DNA of 64,000 bases, taken from positions 368,164-432,163 of the forward strand of contig JAUJPG010000001.1 of NCBI GenBank assembly GCA_030447245.1, in the 5' to 3' direction. The position numbers and the translations under genes are program-made. Origin of the DNA: Chloroflexota bacterium. GTDB taxonomy: Bacteria; Chloroflexota; UBA6077; JACCZL01. The notes beneath the pieces were generated by a model, which ran no database searches, was not told where the DNA came from, and was given only the letters and a program-made list of their open reading frames with translations. How positions within the stretch are numbered: the first letter of the stretch is position 1; each line of letters starts with the position of its first letter. Shown piece after piece: positions 35,613-44,847 of the stretch.

Positions 35613-37102
35613 GTTGCGCGGCCGGCGCGCGTGCTGGGCAGGGCACGACCGCCTGCGGGCCGCAAGGAACCCGCACCATGCGCGGCGCGCCCAAGCCTCA
35701 GAGCAAGACCCACCAGCCCCGCCAGACCACCCATCACCAGCACGCTGATAGCAGGGTCGGCCGGGTAGCGGTACCGCTCCTGGGGGCCGTCTAACGCGGC
35801 GCTGGCCAGCACGAGCACGACGGCGGCTGTACCCGGTAGCAGCGCTGGCCGCCAGGCGGGAACGGCGAGCGCTGCGGCGAGCCCGATCGCGAAGAGGACG
35901 AGCGGCAGGGGCGCGTACCATGCCGGTTGGTACCAGCGGAGCAGTTGCGAGGCCGCGCGGAAATCCTGCTCCGCCCGTGGCTCGGTCACTAGCAGGTGCC
36001 GGGTGCGCTCCTGCCAGGTCACGTCGCGCCGCTCGCCCTCGTGCTCCCGGATCCGCATCTCGAGGCCGTTGAAGATCCGAACCGCGAAACGGAGCGTCCC
36101 AGCCACGAAGTGGACCGGCTCGCGCAGGATCGCTTCGATCGCCAGCTCGCGCATCAGGACGTTGACCTCGACTGGCCCGAGGCCGAGCTCCTCGCGCAGG
36201 CGGCCGGCAATGTCGCCGTCGGATTCGCGGCGATTCGCCCCATGCTGGATGATCTGGCGAGCACGGACGCGGCGCGGGTCGGGGTCTTGTGGCGGGTCAG
36301 CCTCATCGTAGAAGACGAACCCGCGGTCGTAGGACGCGGTACGGGCGATCAGCGTTCGCCCGAAGGTGCTGGCGCCAGCGAGGTTGTGGGTCAGCTGGTT
36401 CCGCACCGCCCACGGCACGACCAGCAGGGCGAAGCCGGCCAGCAGGAAGGCAATCGCGGCCGCGTGACGACGGACCACGGACGACGGACTCGCACCCTCG
36501 CGCGTCGTCCGCGCGCCGAGCGCAGCGAGCAGCGCGAGCGGCAGCAACGCCTGGCCAACTGGGCGAACTAGCGACACCGCGCCCACCAGCAGCCCGCCCA
36601 GCAGCCATGCCCGCGGGGTCGGCCGGCGCCAGGCGGCGACCAGTGCGACGAGTGCCGCGGTCAGCACGAATCCGAACAACGCCTCGGTCAGCAGGTAGTG
36701 CTCGTACACCAGCAGCGGGGCCGACAACGCTACCAGCAGCCCCGCTCCCAGACCGGCCATCCGTCCGAACGTCAGTCGGCCCAACCAGTAGGTCAGCGCG
36801 GCCGTGCCGACGCCGAGCAGGTGCTGGGCCAGGACGATCCCACGCAGGTCGTCGCCAAGCAGGATCAACAGGCCGGCCAGGAACGCCGGGTAGCCTGGCG
36901 TCCGCCGCAGCCCAAGCTGGAAGTCGCCGCTGTGGACGAGATCCCAGGCCGGCAGAAAGTACGACTGGCTGTCCTTGGAGATGAACGGCGCAACGCGCAG
37001 TCCGAAGCCCAGCCGCATTCCGAGCGCGACAAGCACAACCAGCAGCACCGCGCAGGCGTCCGGGTGGCGGCGGATAAGGGGAGGTACGAGGCGGTCCGCC
37101 AT
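35609..37102 (-). CDS. GT39/ArnT-like membrane glycosyltransferase, paralogue 3
   Basis: 497 residues, start ATG 37102 overlapping the TGA of paralogue 4 (TGATG). Motifs: SKDSQSYFLPAWDLVHS, RRTPGYPAF, VRPVGQ, ARTASYDRGFVFYDE, and the conserved LMRELAIEAILREP helix before the last membrane helices. The acidic residues of the first loop agree with the other copies, so catalysis should be retained. Intact. Confidence 0.83.
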   Translation of the reverse strand: MADRLVPPLIRRHPDACAVLLVVLVALGMRLGFGLRVAPFISKDSQSYFLPAWDLVHSGDFQLGLRRTPGYPAFLAGLLILLGDDLRGIVLAQHLLGVGTAALTYWLGRLTFGRMAGLGAGLLVALSAPLLVYEHYLLTEALFGFVLTAALVALVAAWRRPTPRAWLLGGLLVGAVSLVRPVGQALLPLALLAALGARTTREGASPSSVVRRHAAAIAFLLAGFALLVVPWAVRNQLTHNLAGASTFGRTLIARTASYDRGFVFYDEADPPQDPDPRRVRARQIIQHGANRRESDGDIAGRLREELGLGPVEVNVLMRELAIEAILREPVHFVAGTLRFAVRIFNGLEMRIREHEGERRDVTWQERTRHLLVTEPRAEQDFRAASQLLRWYQPAWYAPLPLVLFAIGLAAALAVPAWRPALLPGTAAVVLVLASAALDGPQERYRYPADPAISVLVMGGLAGLVGLALRLGRAAHGAGSLRPAGGRALPSTRAGRAT

Positions 37103-38613
37103 CAGCCCGCCCGGTCCAGCGCCGATGACCGCGGCCCGAGGGTAGGCCGTTCCCGCGGGCGATTGGCGGATACCCACCGTCCGACGACACCCAGCCCCAG
37201 CCGGGCCAGCGTCACAACCCCGCCGGCGACAAACAGGCCGAGCAGCGGATCGACCGGGTAGCGGTAGCGGGGGACCGGACCATCCAGGAATGCGGACGCC
37301 AGCACCAGCAGGAGCGCGGCGGCGCCAGGCAGCAGCGCCGGACGCTGCGACGGGAGGAGGGCGGCGAGGCCGAGGCCGACCAGCGCCAGGGTCGGCACGA
37401 GCGCCCCAAGCTGGGCTGGCTGGTAGATCCCGACGATCGCGGCGGCCCGATCGATCTCCCGCTGCTCGGCCGGGCTCGTCGGCTGGACCAGGTGGTCGAC
37501 CCGCGCCTCCCATTGCTCGATCCAATCTTTGTCGGTTCGCTGGTTCCAACGCGCCTGGAGCGAGTCCTCCTTCTCCTTGCCGCCGACGATCTGGCCAGCC
37601 ATCTGCAGGCTGCCGACGACGTAGTAGGCAGGGCGCGCGGCGATCGCCTCCAAGGCAACCTGCCGCATGAGGCTGTTTGACTGGGCCTGGGTCAGTCCCA
37701 GCTCCTTGATCAGCCCGGCCTGGGTGGAGCGGACCGAGCGGCTATTGCGGATCGTGTTGCGCTTGCCCCGGACAAACTGGCGAACCTGGCCCTTGAGGTC
37801 AGCCTCAGCGGGCGTCGGCTGGTCGGCATCGAAGAAGCCGGTGTCGTACTTGATCGTCCGGGCCACCAGACTGCGTCCCAGGCCGCCCGAGGCCGTCAGG
37901 CTGCCATGCTCCGCCAGGTTGCGCAGCATCCACGGCCCGATCAGCAGTCCGAACCCGAGGCTGACCAGCAGCGAGTCGCTCAGGACCGACCGCCAGCCAC
38001 GGCGGAGCAGGAGCAGCCAGAGCGGGACCAGCAGCAGCAGGATCTGGCCAACCGGCCGGGTCAAGGCCCCCGCGCCGAGCAAGACGCCGGCCAGCACGAA
38101 CCAGCCCCAGCGCCTGCTGGGGGCGCCGGACACCCGCGCCCCCAGCAGCAGCGCCAGCAGCGCTCCTGCCAGCAACGTCCCGAACAGCGCCTCGGTCATC
38201 ACGCTGTGCTCGGACAGGATGAGTGCTCCGTTGAGCGCGACCAGAAGCCCGCCCACGACCCCCGCCGTGCGTCCGAAGGTCAACCGACCGAGCCCGTACG
38301 TCAGCAGCGCCGTCACGACACCGAGGACGTGCTGGACGAACGCCAGCGCGCGCAACTCCTCACCCAGGAACGCGATGACGCCAGCGACGAACAGCGGGTA
38401 GCCGGCCGGCCGACGCAACTCTGGGTCGAACGTGAAGCCGTGCGCCAGGTCGAAGCCCGGCAGAAAGTGGGACTGGCTGTCACCGGTCAGAAAGACCGGC
38501 GCGCGATACAGGAACGCCAGCCGCAGCACACCGGCGACGACGCCGATCAGCAGCAGCGCCCCCAGGTCCGGGTGGCGGCGAGGCCAGGTTGACAGCGCGT
38601 GGGCGGGAGTCAT
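37102..38613 (-). CDS. GT39/ArnT-like membrane glycosyltransferase, paralogue 4
   Basis: 503 residues, ATG 38613 in an ATGA overlap with paralogue 5. Motifs: TGDSQSHFLPGFDLAHG, RRPAGYPLF, TRPVGQ, ARTIKYDTGFFDAD. It differs from the other copies by RRPAGYP instead of RRTPxYP and by a more basic soluble loop (FVRGKRNTIRNSRS), which may reflect a different acceptor or donor. Intact. Confidence 0.83.
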   Translation of the reverse strand: MTPAHALSTWPRRHPDLGALLLIGVVAGVLRLAFLYRAPVFLTGDSQSHFLPGFDLAHGFTFDPELRRPAGYPLFVAGVIAFLGEELRALAFVQHVLGVVTALLTYGLGRLTFGRTAGVVGGLLVALNGALILSEHSVMTEALFGTLLAGALLALLLGARVSGAPSRRWGWFVLAGVLLGAGALTRPVGQILLLLVPLWLLLLRRGWRSVLSDSLLVSLGFGLLIGPWMLRNLAEHGSLTASGGLGRSLVARTIKYDTGFFDADQPTPAEADLKGQVRQFVRGKRNTIRNSRSVRSTQAGLIKELGLTQAQSNSLMRQVALEAIAARPAYYVVGSLQMAGQIVGGKEKEDSLQARWNQRTDKDWIEQWEARVDHLVQPTSPAEQREIDRAAAIVGIYQPAQLGALVPTLALVGLGLAALLPSQRPALLPGAAALLLVLASAFLDGPVPRYRYPVDPLLGLFVAGGVVTLARLGLGVVGRWVSANRPRERPTLGPRSSALDRAG

Positions 38614-40202
38614 GGCGCGCGGCCGGGTTGCGGGCGTGGATTCGTGATGCTGACGGGCTTCTGCTCTCGCGGCACGCCCGCGCTGGGTGAGCTCGGGGCA
38701 AGCACGGCTTCGGTGCGGGCTCGCCCAGTCAGCCGCATGATGCCGAGCCTGGCAAGCTGGAGGACTCCCACCATCCCGCCCATCGCGGCCAGCGCGATCA
38801 GCGGGTCGGCCGGGTAACGGTAGCGCGGGACCGGGCCGTCCAGCGCGGCCGACACGCCGAGCAAGGCCAGGGCGGCCAGGCCGGGCAGCAGGGCCGGGCG
38901 GAGGGGAGCACGCAGCGCCGCCAGGATGGTCCCGAGCAGTGCCAGGAGCGGCAAGAGCGGGCCGAGCGCGGCCGGCTGGTACAGGCCGACAATCGCCTCG
39001 GCGCGCGGGAACTCGTTCTGGTGGACCGTGCTCGGCTTGCCAAGCAGGTGCTCGATGCGCTCCTCCCACTCATCGCGGCTCAGCCGGGCGTTCTGGGTCT
39101 TCCAGTCGGTCCGTAGGCGCTCCGGCTCGCCGACCAGCAGCTCCCACGTCATGCCCAGCGTCCCACGCAGGTAGTAGGCCGGCTGGGCCCAGATGACGTT
39201 GAGCGCCAGGTCACGCATGAAGCCGTTCACCTCGGCATCCGAGAGCTGCAGTCGCTCCTGGACGCGGCGGTAGATGACGCCGTCTGAGAGACGCTGTCTG
39301 ATCCCGCTTTGAACGATCTGGCGCGCGACCGCCTCACGCCCATCGGCGTACTGCTCGACCGCGCGCGGGTCGTGCCAGCGAAAGCCGGTGTCGTGCTTGG
39401 CCGTCCGCGCGACGAGCGTCTGGCCAAGCGCGCCGGCCGTGGTCAAGCTGCCGTGGACGGCCAGGTTACGCAGCATCCACGGCACGAGCACGACGGCCAG
39501 GCCGGCCAGCAGGCAGGCCGATGCCTTCCAGTTCAGCATCCCCGGTAGGCAAGGTGCTTGTCCTCGCGCGACCGCTTGCGAGGGGGCAAGCCACCTGCCG
39601 ATCCAGGGGGTGGTGCTCAGGAGCGCGGCGAGCGCGAACAGTGGGACGAGCACTTGCGCGACCGGCTTGCAGAGCACGCTCAGACCGAGCAAGAGGCCGG
39701 TCAGGAGGAAACCGCGGCTGCTCCGGCGACGGATTGCGAGCGTGGCCATAATCAGCGTCATCAGCAGCAGCGGCACCAGCAGCGCCTCCGGCATGACGTA
39801 CCGCTCGGAGACAAGCAGCGTGCCGTCGAGCGCCGTCAACAGGCCCGCTCCGAGGCCGGCGAGCCGGCCGAACGTCAACCGCCCCAGAGCGTAGACGGAC
39901 GCCGCTGTCACGATCCCGAGCGCGTGTTGGACGAGCGCGATCGCCTGGAGCTCTTCACCGAACAGGACGATCGCGCCGGACAGGAACCACGGGTACAGCG
40001 GCGTGCGGCGGATGCTCAGGTCGAAGCCGAGCCCGTGGGCCAGGTCCCAGGCCGGCAAGAAGTAGCTGCCACTGTCACGAAGCAGGAAAATCGGCGAGCG
40101 GAAGGCGAAGGCCAGCCGGACCAGCGCCGCGACGAGGACGACAAGCGTCAGCGCCGCCACATCCGGATAGCGCGCGACCATGTCCCGCGAGCGAGCCAGC
40201 AT
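38610..40202 (-). CDS. GT39/ArnT-like membrane glycosyltransferase, paralogue 5
   Basis: 530 residues from ATG 40202 (ATG 40181 and a GTG near 40244 are alternatives). Motifs: LRDSGSYFLPAWDLAHG, RRTPLYPWF, CKPVAQ, ARTAKHDTGFRWHD, and FMRDLALNVIWAQP. First GT39 gene of the array, 60 bases downstream of the GtrB/ArnC-like gene that probably provides its lipid-linked sugar. An additional loop (residues about 245-275) is found only in this copy. Confidence 0.83.
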   Translation of the reverse strand: MLARSRDMVARYPDVAALTLVVLVAALVRLAFAFRSPIFLLRDSGSYFLPAWDLAHGLGFDLSIRRTPLYPWFLSGAIVLFGEELQAIALVQHALGIVTAASVYALGRLTFGRLAGLGAGLLTALDGTLLVSERYVMPEALLVPLLLMTLIMATLAIRRRSSRGFLLTGLLLGLSVLCKPVAQVLVPLFALAALLSTTPWIGRWLAPSQAVARGQAPCLPGMLNWKASACLLAGLAVVLVPWMLRNLAVHGSLTTAGALGQTLVARTAKHDTGFRWHDPRAVEQYADGREAVARQIVQSGIRQRLSDGVIYRRVQERLQLSDAEVNGFMRDLALNVIWAQPAYYLRGTLGMTWELLVGEPERLRTDWKTQNARLSRDEWEERIEHLLGKPSTVHQNEFPRAEAIVGLYQPAALGPLLPLLALLGTILAALRAPLRPALLPGLAALALLGVSAALDGPVPRYRYPADPLIALAAMGGMVGVLQLARLGIMRLTGRARTEAVLAPSSPSAGVPREQKPVSITNPRPQPGRAP

Positions 40203-40263
40203 CCCTGGCGAGGACGCCGTTGGACGGAGCCCGGCGAGCGACACGGCCGTGGCCGTGCGCCGG

Positions 40264-41472
40264 CTAGCCGGCGCCCTCGCGACCGCGGGCGGCCGCGGCC
40301 GGCACGTGGGGAGACTCATCCACCACCACGGCCGACCGCTCCGGATCCAGCCCGCCGGGTTCGCGCTCGGGGCCGTAGCGTCGAGGACCGGTGCCGCGAG
40401 AGGATGAGGCGCTCAGGCCGCCGCGAGGCAGCGGGCGCCCGAACATCGCCCGAATGACGTAGGTAGGTTTGTCTTGCGACTCGAAGTACGTTCGGGTGAC
40501 CAGCTCGGCCAGCAGCCCCTGGGTGATGAACAGCAAACCGGCAAGGAACATGAACACGCCGATCAACAGCACCGGATTGCGGTTGGCACGCACGTCCTCG
40601 AAGAACCGCATGTACAGCACGAGCAGGAAGGAGAGCATGCCGACCAGGAAGCACAGTGAGCCAAGCCCGCCGAACAGATAGATCGGCTTGGTCGAGTAGC
40701 TGCTCAAAAACTTCAGCGTGAGCAGGTCTAACAAGACCTTGATCGTGCGATTGATGCCGTACTTGGACCTGCCATGCTTGCGGGCGCGGTGGTTGACTGG
40801 CAGCTCGGCGATCCGCGCCCCGGCCCAGGCCGCGTAGGCCGGAATGAAACGGTGCATCTCGCCGTACAGGCGGACGTTCTCCATGACCTCGCGACGGTAG
40901 GCCTTGAGCGTGCAACCATAATCGTTCAGGTTCACGCCGCTCACACGCGAGATCAGCCAGTTGGCGATCCGCGACGGCAGCTTGCGGTTGATCGCGGCGT
41001 CTTGGCGGTTTTCGCGCCAGCCGCTGACCACGTCGTAGTCGCCCTCGTCCATGACCTCCAGGAGCCGCGGAATGTCGTGCGGATCGTTCTGGAGGTCACC
41101 GTCCATAAAGACCAGGACATCGCCGCGCGCGGCCTCCATGCCGGCCGCTAACGCCGCGGTCTGGCCGAAGTTGCGGCGGAACTGGATCACGACAACCTCG
41201 GGGTGCAGCTCGGCCAGCCCCTTGAGCACGGCGAAGCTGCCATCGGTGCTGCCGTCGTCCACGTAGACGATCTCGTACGGCCGGTCGAGCCGCTCGAGGA
41301 CACCCTGGAGCTCGTCGTGCAGCTCCGGGATGTTCTCGAATTCGTTGAGGATTGGCACGACGACCGACAGCACGCGGACCCCCGCGACCGGCCATCGCAG
41401 GCCGGGGACGTGGGCGGAGTATAGCCGCGCTGGCGCGGCCCACTCAAGAGAAGGACGTCTCAGACGGGGCAC
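40264..41472 (-). CDS. GtrB/ArnC-like undecaprenyl-phosphate glycosyltransferase
   Basis: Up to 402 residues; the homologous part starts near the GTG at 41373 (VLSVVVPILNEFENIPELH), so the true protein may be about 370 residues. GT2 motifs IVYVDDGSTDGS, FMDGDLQNDP, SGWRENRQDA, then two membrane helices (LGSLCFLVGMLSFLLVLYM and VFMFLAGLLFITQGLLAEL), the classical ArnC/GtrB topology. It forms undecaprenyl-phosphate-linked sugar on the cytoplasmic face for use by the GT39 enzymes encoded downstream. The C-terminal about 45 residues are disordered and Arg/Pro-rich. Confidence 0.87.
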   Translation of the reverse strand: MPRLRRPSLEWAAPARLYSAHVPGLRWPVAGVRVLSVVVPILNEFENIPELHDELQGVLERLDRPYEIVYVDDGSTDGSFAVLKGLAELHPEVVVIQFRRNFGQTAALAAGMEAARGDVLVFMDGDLQNDPHDIPRLLEVMDEGDYDVVSGWRENRQDAAINRKLPSRIANWLISRVSGVNLNDYGCTLKAYRREVMENVRLYGEMHRFIPAYAAWAGARIAELPVNHRARKHGRSKYGINRTIKVLLDLLTLKFLSSYSTKPIYLFGGLGSLCFLVGMLSFLLVLYMRFFEDVRANRNPVLLIGVFMFLAGLLFITQGLLAELVTRTYFESQDKPTYVIRAMFGRPLPRGGLSASSSRGTGPRRYGPEREPGGLDPERSAVVVDESPHVPAAAARGREGAG

Positions 41473-41601
41473 GCCGACCGGCGTGACGGGGGACCCCCGA
41501 GCCGTTGGAGCGCGGCATTATCCTGTCCGTGGGCTGTGCCCGCCCCGTATCATGTCGCTGCACGCGGCGCGCGGACGAGCGTGCCGGGTTCGGATAGAGA
41601 G

Positions 41602-43595
41602 ATGCAACGCCCCTTCGGCTCGCGGCGCCACCTGCTCGCCCTGCTCCTGCTGGCGGTCCTGCTGGTCGAGCTCATCCGGCCGGGCGTCTGGGCCGCCGCT
41701 ACGCCGACGGGCACGACCCCGACCCGCGATGCCTGGTACCGGGCGAATGAGGAGGCGGGGCTCGAGCTGGTCGTCGCCGCATACGACGTCTTACAGGACC
41801 GCTTCTTCCGCCCGCTCGACTCTCGCCAGCTCCTCGGTGCCGCCTGGGACGGGGCGCGCAAGTCGCTGGCCCAGCAGCGTCGGCCGTCCGACGGGGTCGA
41901 CGCGCCGGAGCTGCTCGGCGACCGCGTGGCCGACCTCGCGCGTTTCTCGGAGAGCTACCGATCGCTGCTCACACGGGCCGGCCGTGACGTCGATGGCGCG
42001 GCGGTGGCGATGGCCGCCGCGGACGCAATGGCGGCCAGTGTCGGCGAGCAACATGACCTGAAGTGTCTTCTTGAGCGCGGGTCGGTCGGCCTCGCGCATC
42101 GTGATCGTGTCAGCGCGCGCGGATTCAAGGCTGACCGGGACGGTCGGTCGGCCTCGGCATCGTGAGCGAGAATCAGCGCGCGCCGTTCACGATCGGGACG
42201 GTCTTCCCCGGTGCGCCGGCCGCCCAGGCCGGGGTCCAGGAAGGCGATCAGCTCGAAGCAGTCGACGGTCGGGAGACTCGGCGACTCGAGCTGCGCGAGC
42301 TCTCGCAACTGCTGCGCGGCGAGGCCGGCCAGCCGGTGACGTTGAGCATCCGACGCGGCGGCATGCCGATCGACCTGACGGTCGTGCGGGCGCGCTTCGC
42401 GGTCCCGCCGCTGACGAGTCGGGTGCTCCCCGAAGGCGTCTGCTACCTGCGGCTGTCGACGTTCCCGGTCGCCTTCGCGATCGGCCCGAGTGGGCGGACG
42501 ATCGCCCAGGACCTGGACACCGCGCTCGAAGGCTGCGAGCAGGCTGGCGCGCGGGGCTGGATCATGGACCTCCGCGGCAACGGCGGCGGTTCCGGGCTGT
42601 CGCAGGTGGCCGGTCGGTTCCTGGACGCTGGACCGATCCTGGTCGAGCGAGACCGGGCCGGTGGGCGCTACGAACAGGCGGCTTCCGGCCACCTATTCCG
42701 CGTCCAGCGGCCGCTGGTCGTGATGATCGACGGCGGATCGGCCTCGGCCTCGGAGGCGTTCGCCTCGGCGGTCCAGGAGTATCGACGCGGCGTGGTCGTC
42801 GGGCAGCGCTCCGCGGGCGCGCTCAACACAGCCAACGTCCTACCCCTGCCGCTCGATGCCGGCATGGAAGTCGCCATTCGCGAAGTGTTCAGCGGAGTCC
42901 ACGAGCAGGTGATCGACGGCGTGGGCGTCGCGCCAGACGTAGCCATGTCCGGCTCAAGCGACAATCCGGCGGCGCTGGGGCGGGCGGTCGAGCTGGCGCT
43001 CGGCCCACCGGCGGGTGTTGGCCCGCTACCGATCCGGCCACCGACTCCTGGCGAGGCAGTGCTCTCCGAGGCGGAGCTACGGCGGATCATCGAGCCCGTT
43101 CAACTCCGCGCCGAAGACGCCGAAACGCTGGACCAGGCGATAATCGCGGGCGACCTGCCGATCGATACGCTCAACTACTACGCCGGCGACAGCCCGAGCC
43201 TGGACGCCGCGCGGCAGCGGGCGGTTCGGCTGGGCTGGCATGGCGGATTGGTCCGCTGGCTCGGCCACGGCTTCCCACCGCCGTACGCTCTCAGCGTCGA
43301 CCTGTACCGCGACGCGGACGGCGCGCACCAGGACTTCCGCGAGATCTACCAGCCGGACGAGCCGCGCAATCCGACCCAGTACCGCGACGCCGAGCCGCCG
43401 GTCCTCTTAGGAGACGACACTCGTGCCTTGATCGGCACCGGTCAGAACGAGGGGCGAATCTGGATTGCCTGGCGGCGTGGCAACGTCAACTACGTCGTGG
43501 CCAGGAACGTGACCCCGGGCCAGGTCCCATCATTCGATGGGCTGGCCCGCCTGGGCGGGATCATCGACGCCCGAGCGGCAGCCCTCGGCCGCTAG
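41602..43595 (+). CDS. S41 family peptidase with PDZ domain, one frameshift region
   Basis: About 664 residues when the frame change between 42060 and 42160 is repaired by one base. Signal anchor (LLALLLLAVLLVEL), a helical N-domain, a PDZ domain (TVFPGAPAAQAGVQEGDQL), and the S41 core with MDLRGNGGG and the nucleophile region DGGSASASEAFAS. The position of the CtpA/Prc catalytic Lys (FGKG) is Ala here (RSAGALN), as in S41 members that use another base. A further C-terminal region of 200 residues is unassigned. ATG 41602 has GGATAGAGAG upstream. Likely a secreted or membrane-tethered processing protease. Confidence 0.78.
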
Positions 43596-43763
43596 CCGCC
43601 CTCCGAGCCAACCGAACCACGGCGCGGACCAACCCTCGCCGGAACTCCCTCGAATGGGCGCGGGTAGCTTGCCGGGGCCAGGTGCCATCCGGGCCGCGAT
43701 CCATCGCGCTCGCGAGTAGCCCCCCACGACCCTGCAAGGACACGCCACCTGCAACGCGTGCCC

Positions 43764-43793
43764 TTGACATCGGCTACTGAGATGTGGTCTCAT
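43764..43793 (+). promoter_or_regulatory. Promoter and possible metal-responsive operator of the zinc-binding lipoprotein gene
   Basis: TTGACA (43764-43769) with a weak -10 TCTCAT 18 bases later. Overlapping it are TGAGA-N5-TCTCA and the palindrome TCATATGA, which could bind a Fur/Zur- or DtxR-type repressor, as expected ahead of a metal uptake gene. The rest of the 292-base region 43596-43887 shows nothing else clear. Confidence 0.4.
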
Positions 43794-43887
43794 ATGACAC
43801 TCAGTCTCAGAAAGCCGTCGCGCAGGCCGACGGCGAGCCTCGCGGTGTACGTCCTCGCGGGTCGTCCCGCGACCGAGGAGGATTTCG

Positions 43888-44847
43888 ATGCACGTTCCAC
43901 TCTCCGCCCGTCGACCGCTAGGGATCACGGCCCTAACCGCGATCGCGGCGGTGTTCGTGGCGCTTGCGCTCGGGCTCTTGCCGCGGGCGGGCGCCCAGCC
44001 GACCAGCCGGCTTCAGGTCGTGACCAGCACGGGCGTCTTCGCCGACATGATCCAGCGCGTTGGCGGCGACCGCGTCGACACGTTCAGCATCGTTCCGGCC
44101 GGCGCCGACCCGCACACCTTCCAGCCGACCCCGCGCGACATCCAGCGCGCGTCAACCGCCAACGTCGCCGTCTGGAATGGCCTGGAGTTGGACGAAGTGG
44201 CCGAGCGGGCCGTCAGCGCCCTGGACCTGCCAGCCCTGACCACGGTGACGCTCAGCGATGGGATCGAGCCGCTCGGAACGGCCGACGGGGACGACGAGGC
44301 TGGTACCGAGGCGGAGCACGGCCACGGGCACGTCGGCGGCAATCCGCACATGTGGCTCGACCCGACCCTGGCGATGCGCTACGTCCAGCAGATTCGAGAC
44401 GGCCTGAGCACGGCAGACCCAGCCAACGCCGCGGCCTACGAGCAGAATGCCACGCGCTACCTGGCTGAGATCGCCGAGCTCGACGCGTACGCCCTGCGGG
44501 CGATCGAGGTCATTCCGATCGAGCGCCGCAAGCTCGTCACCTTCCACGACGCCTTTCCGTACCTGGCCCGCCACCTGGGGTTCGAGATGGTCGGCGTCGT
44601 CCTGAAGAGCCCCGGCCGCGAGCCCTCGGCGCAGGAGGTGGTCGAGCTGGTCAACGAGATCCAGGCCCACGCCATCCCCACCGTCTACACCGAGCCGCAG
44701 TTCAACGCCCGCATCCTGGAGCTGGCCGCTCGCGACGCCGGCGTCCAGGTCAGGTCGTTGTACAGCGATGCCCTGGACGACCAGGTCACCAGCTACCTGG
44801 ACCTGATGCGCTACAACGTCGACTCGCTCGTCGAAGGGCTGCGCTAG
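43888..44847 (+). CDS. znuA: Zinc/manganese ABC transporter substrate-binding protein (ZnuA/TroA-like)
   Basis: 319 residues; ATG 43888 after GAGGAGG. Signal peptide (residues about 10-35), then the A-1 cluster metal-binding fold: STGVFADMIQRVGGD, GADPHTFQPTP (His ligand), a flexible acidic/His loop (EAEHGHGHVGGNPHMWLDP) with a second His ligand, TFHDAFPYLARHLGF, and TEPQFNARI. The His-rich loop favours zinc. Neither permease nor ATPase is adjacent, so the binding protein must work with components encoded elsewhere. Its stop overlaps that of the convergent amidohydrolase. Confidence 0.88.
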   Translation: MHVPLSARRPLGITALTAIAAVFVALALGLLPRAGAQPTSRLQVVTSTGVFADMIQRVGGDRVDTFSIVPAGADPHTFQPTPRDIQRASTANVAVWNGLELDEVAERAVSALDLPALTTVTLSDGIEPLGTADGDDEAGTEAEHGHGHVGGNPHMWLDPTLAMRYVQQIRDGLSTADPANAAAYEQNATRYLAEIAELDAYALRAIEVIPIERRKLVTFHDAFPYLARHLGFEMVGVVLKSPGREPSAQEVVELVNEIQAHAIPTVYTEPQFNARILELAARDAGVQVRSLYSDALDDQVTSYLDLMRYNVDSLVEGLR

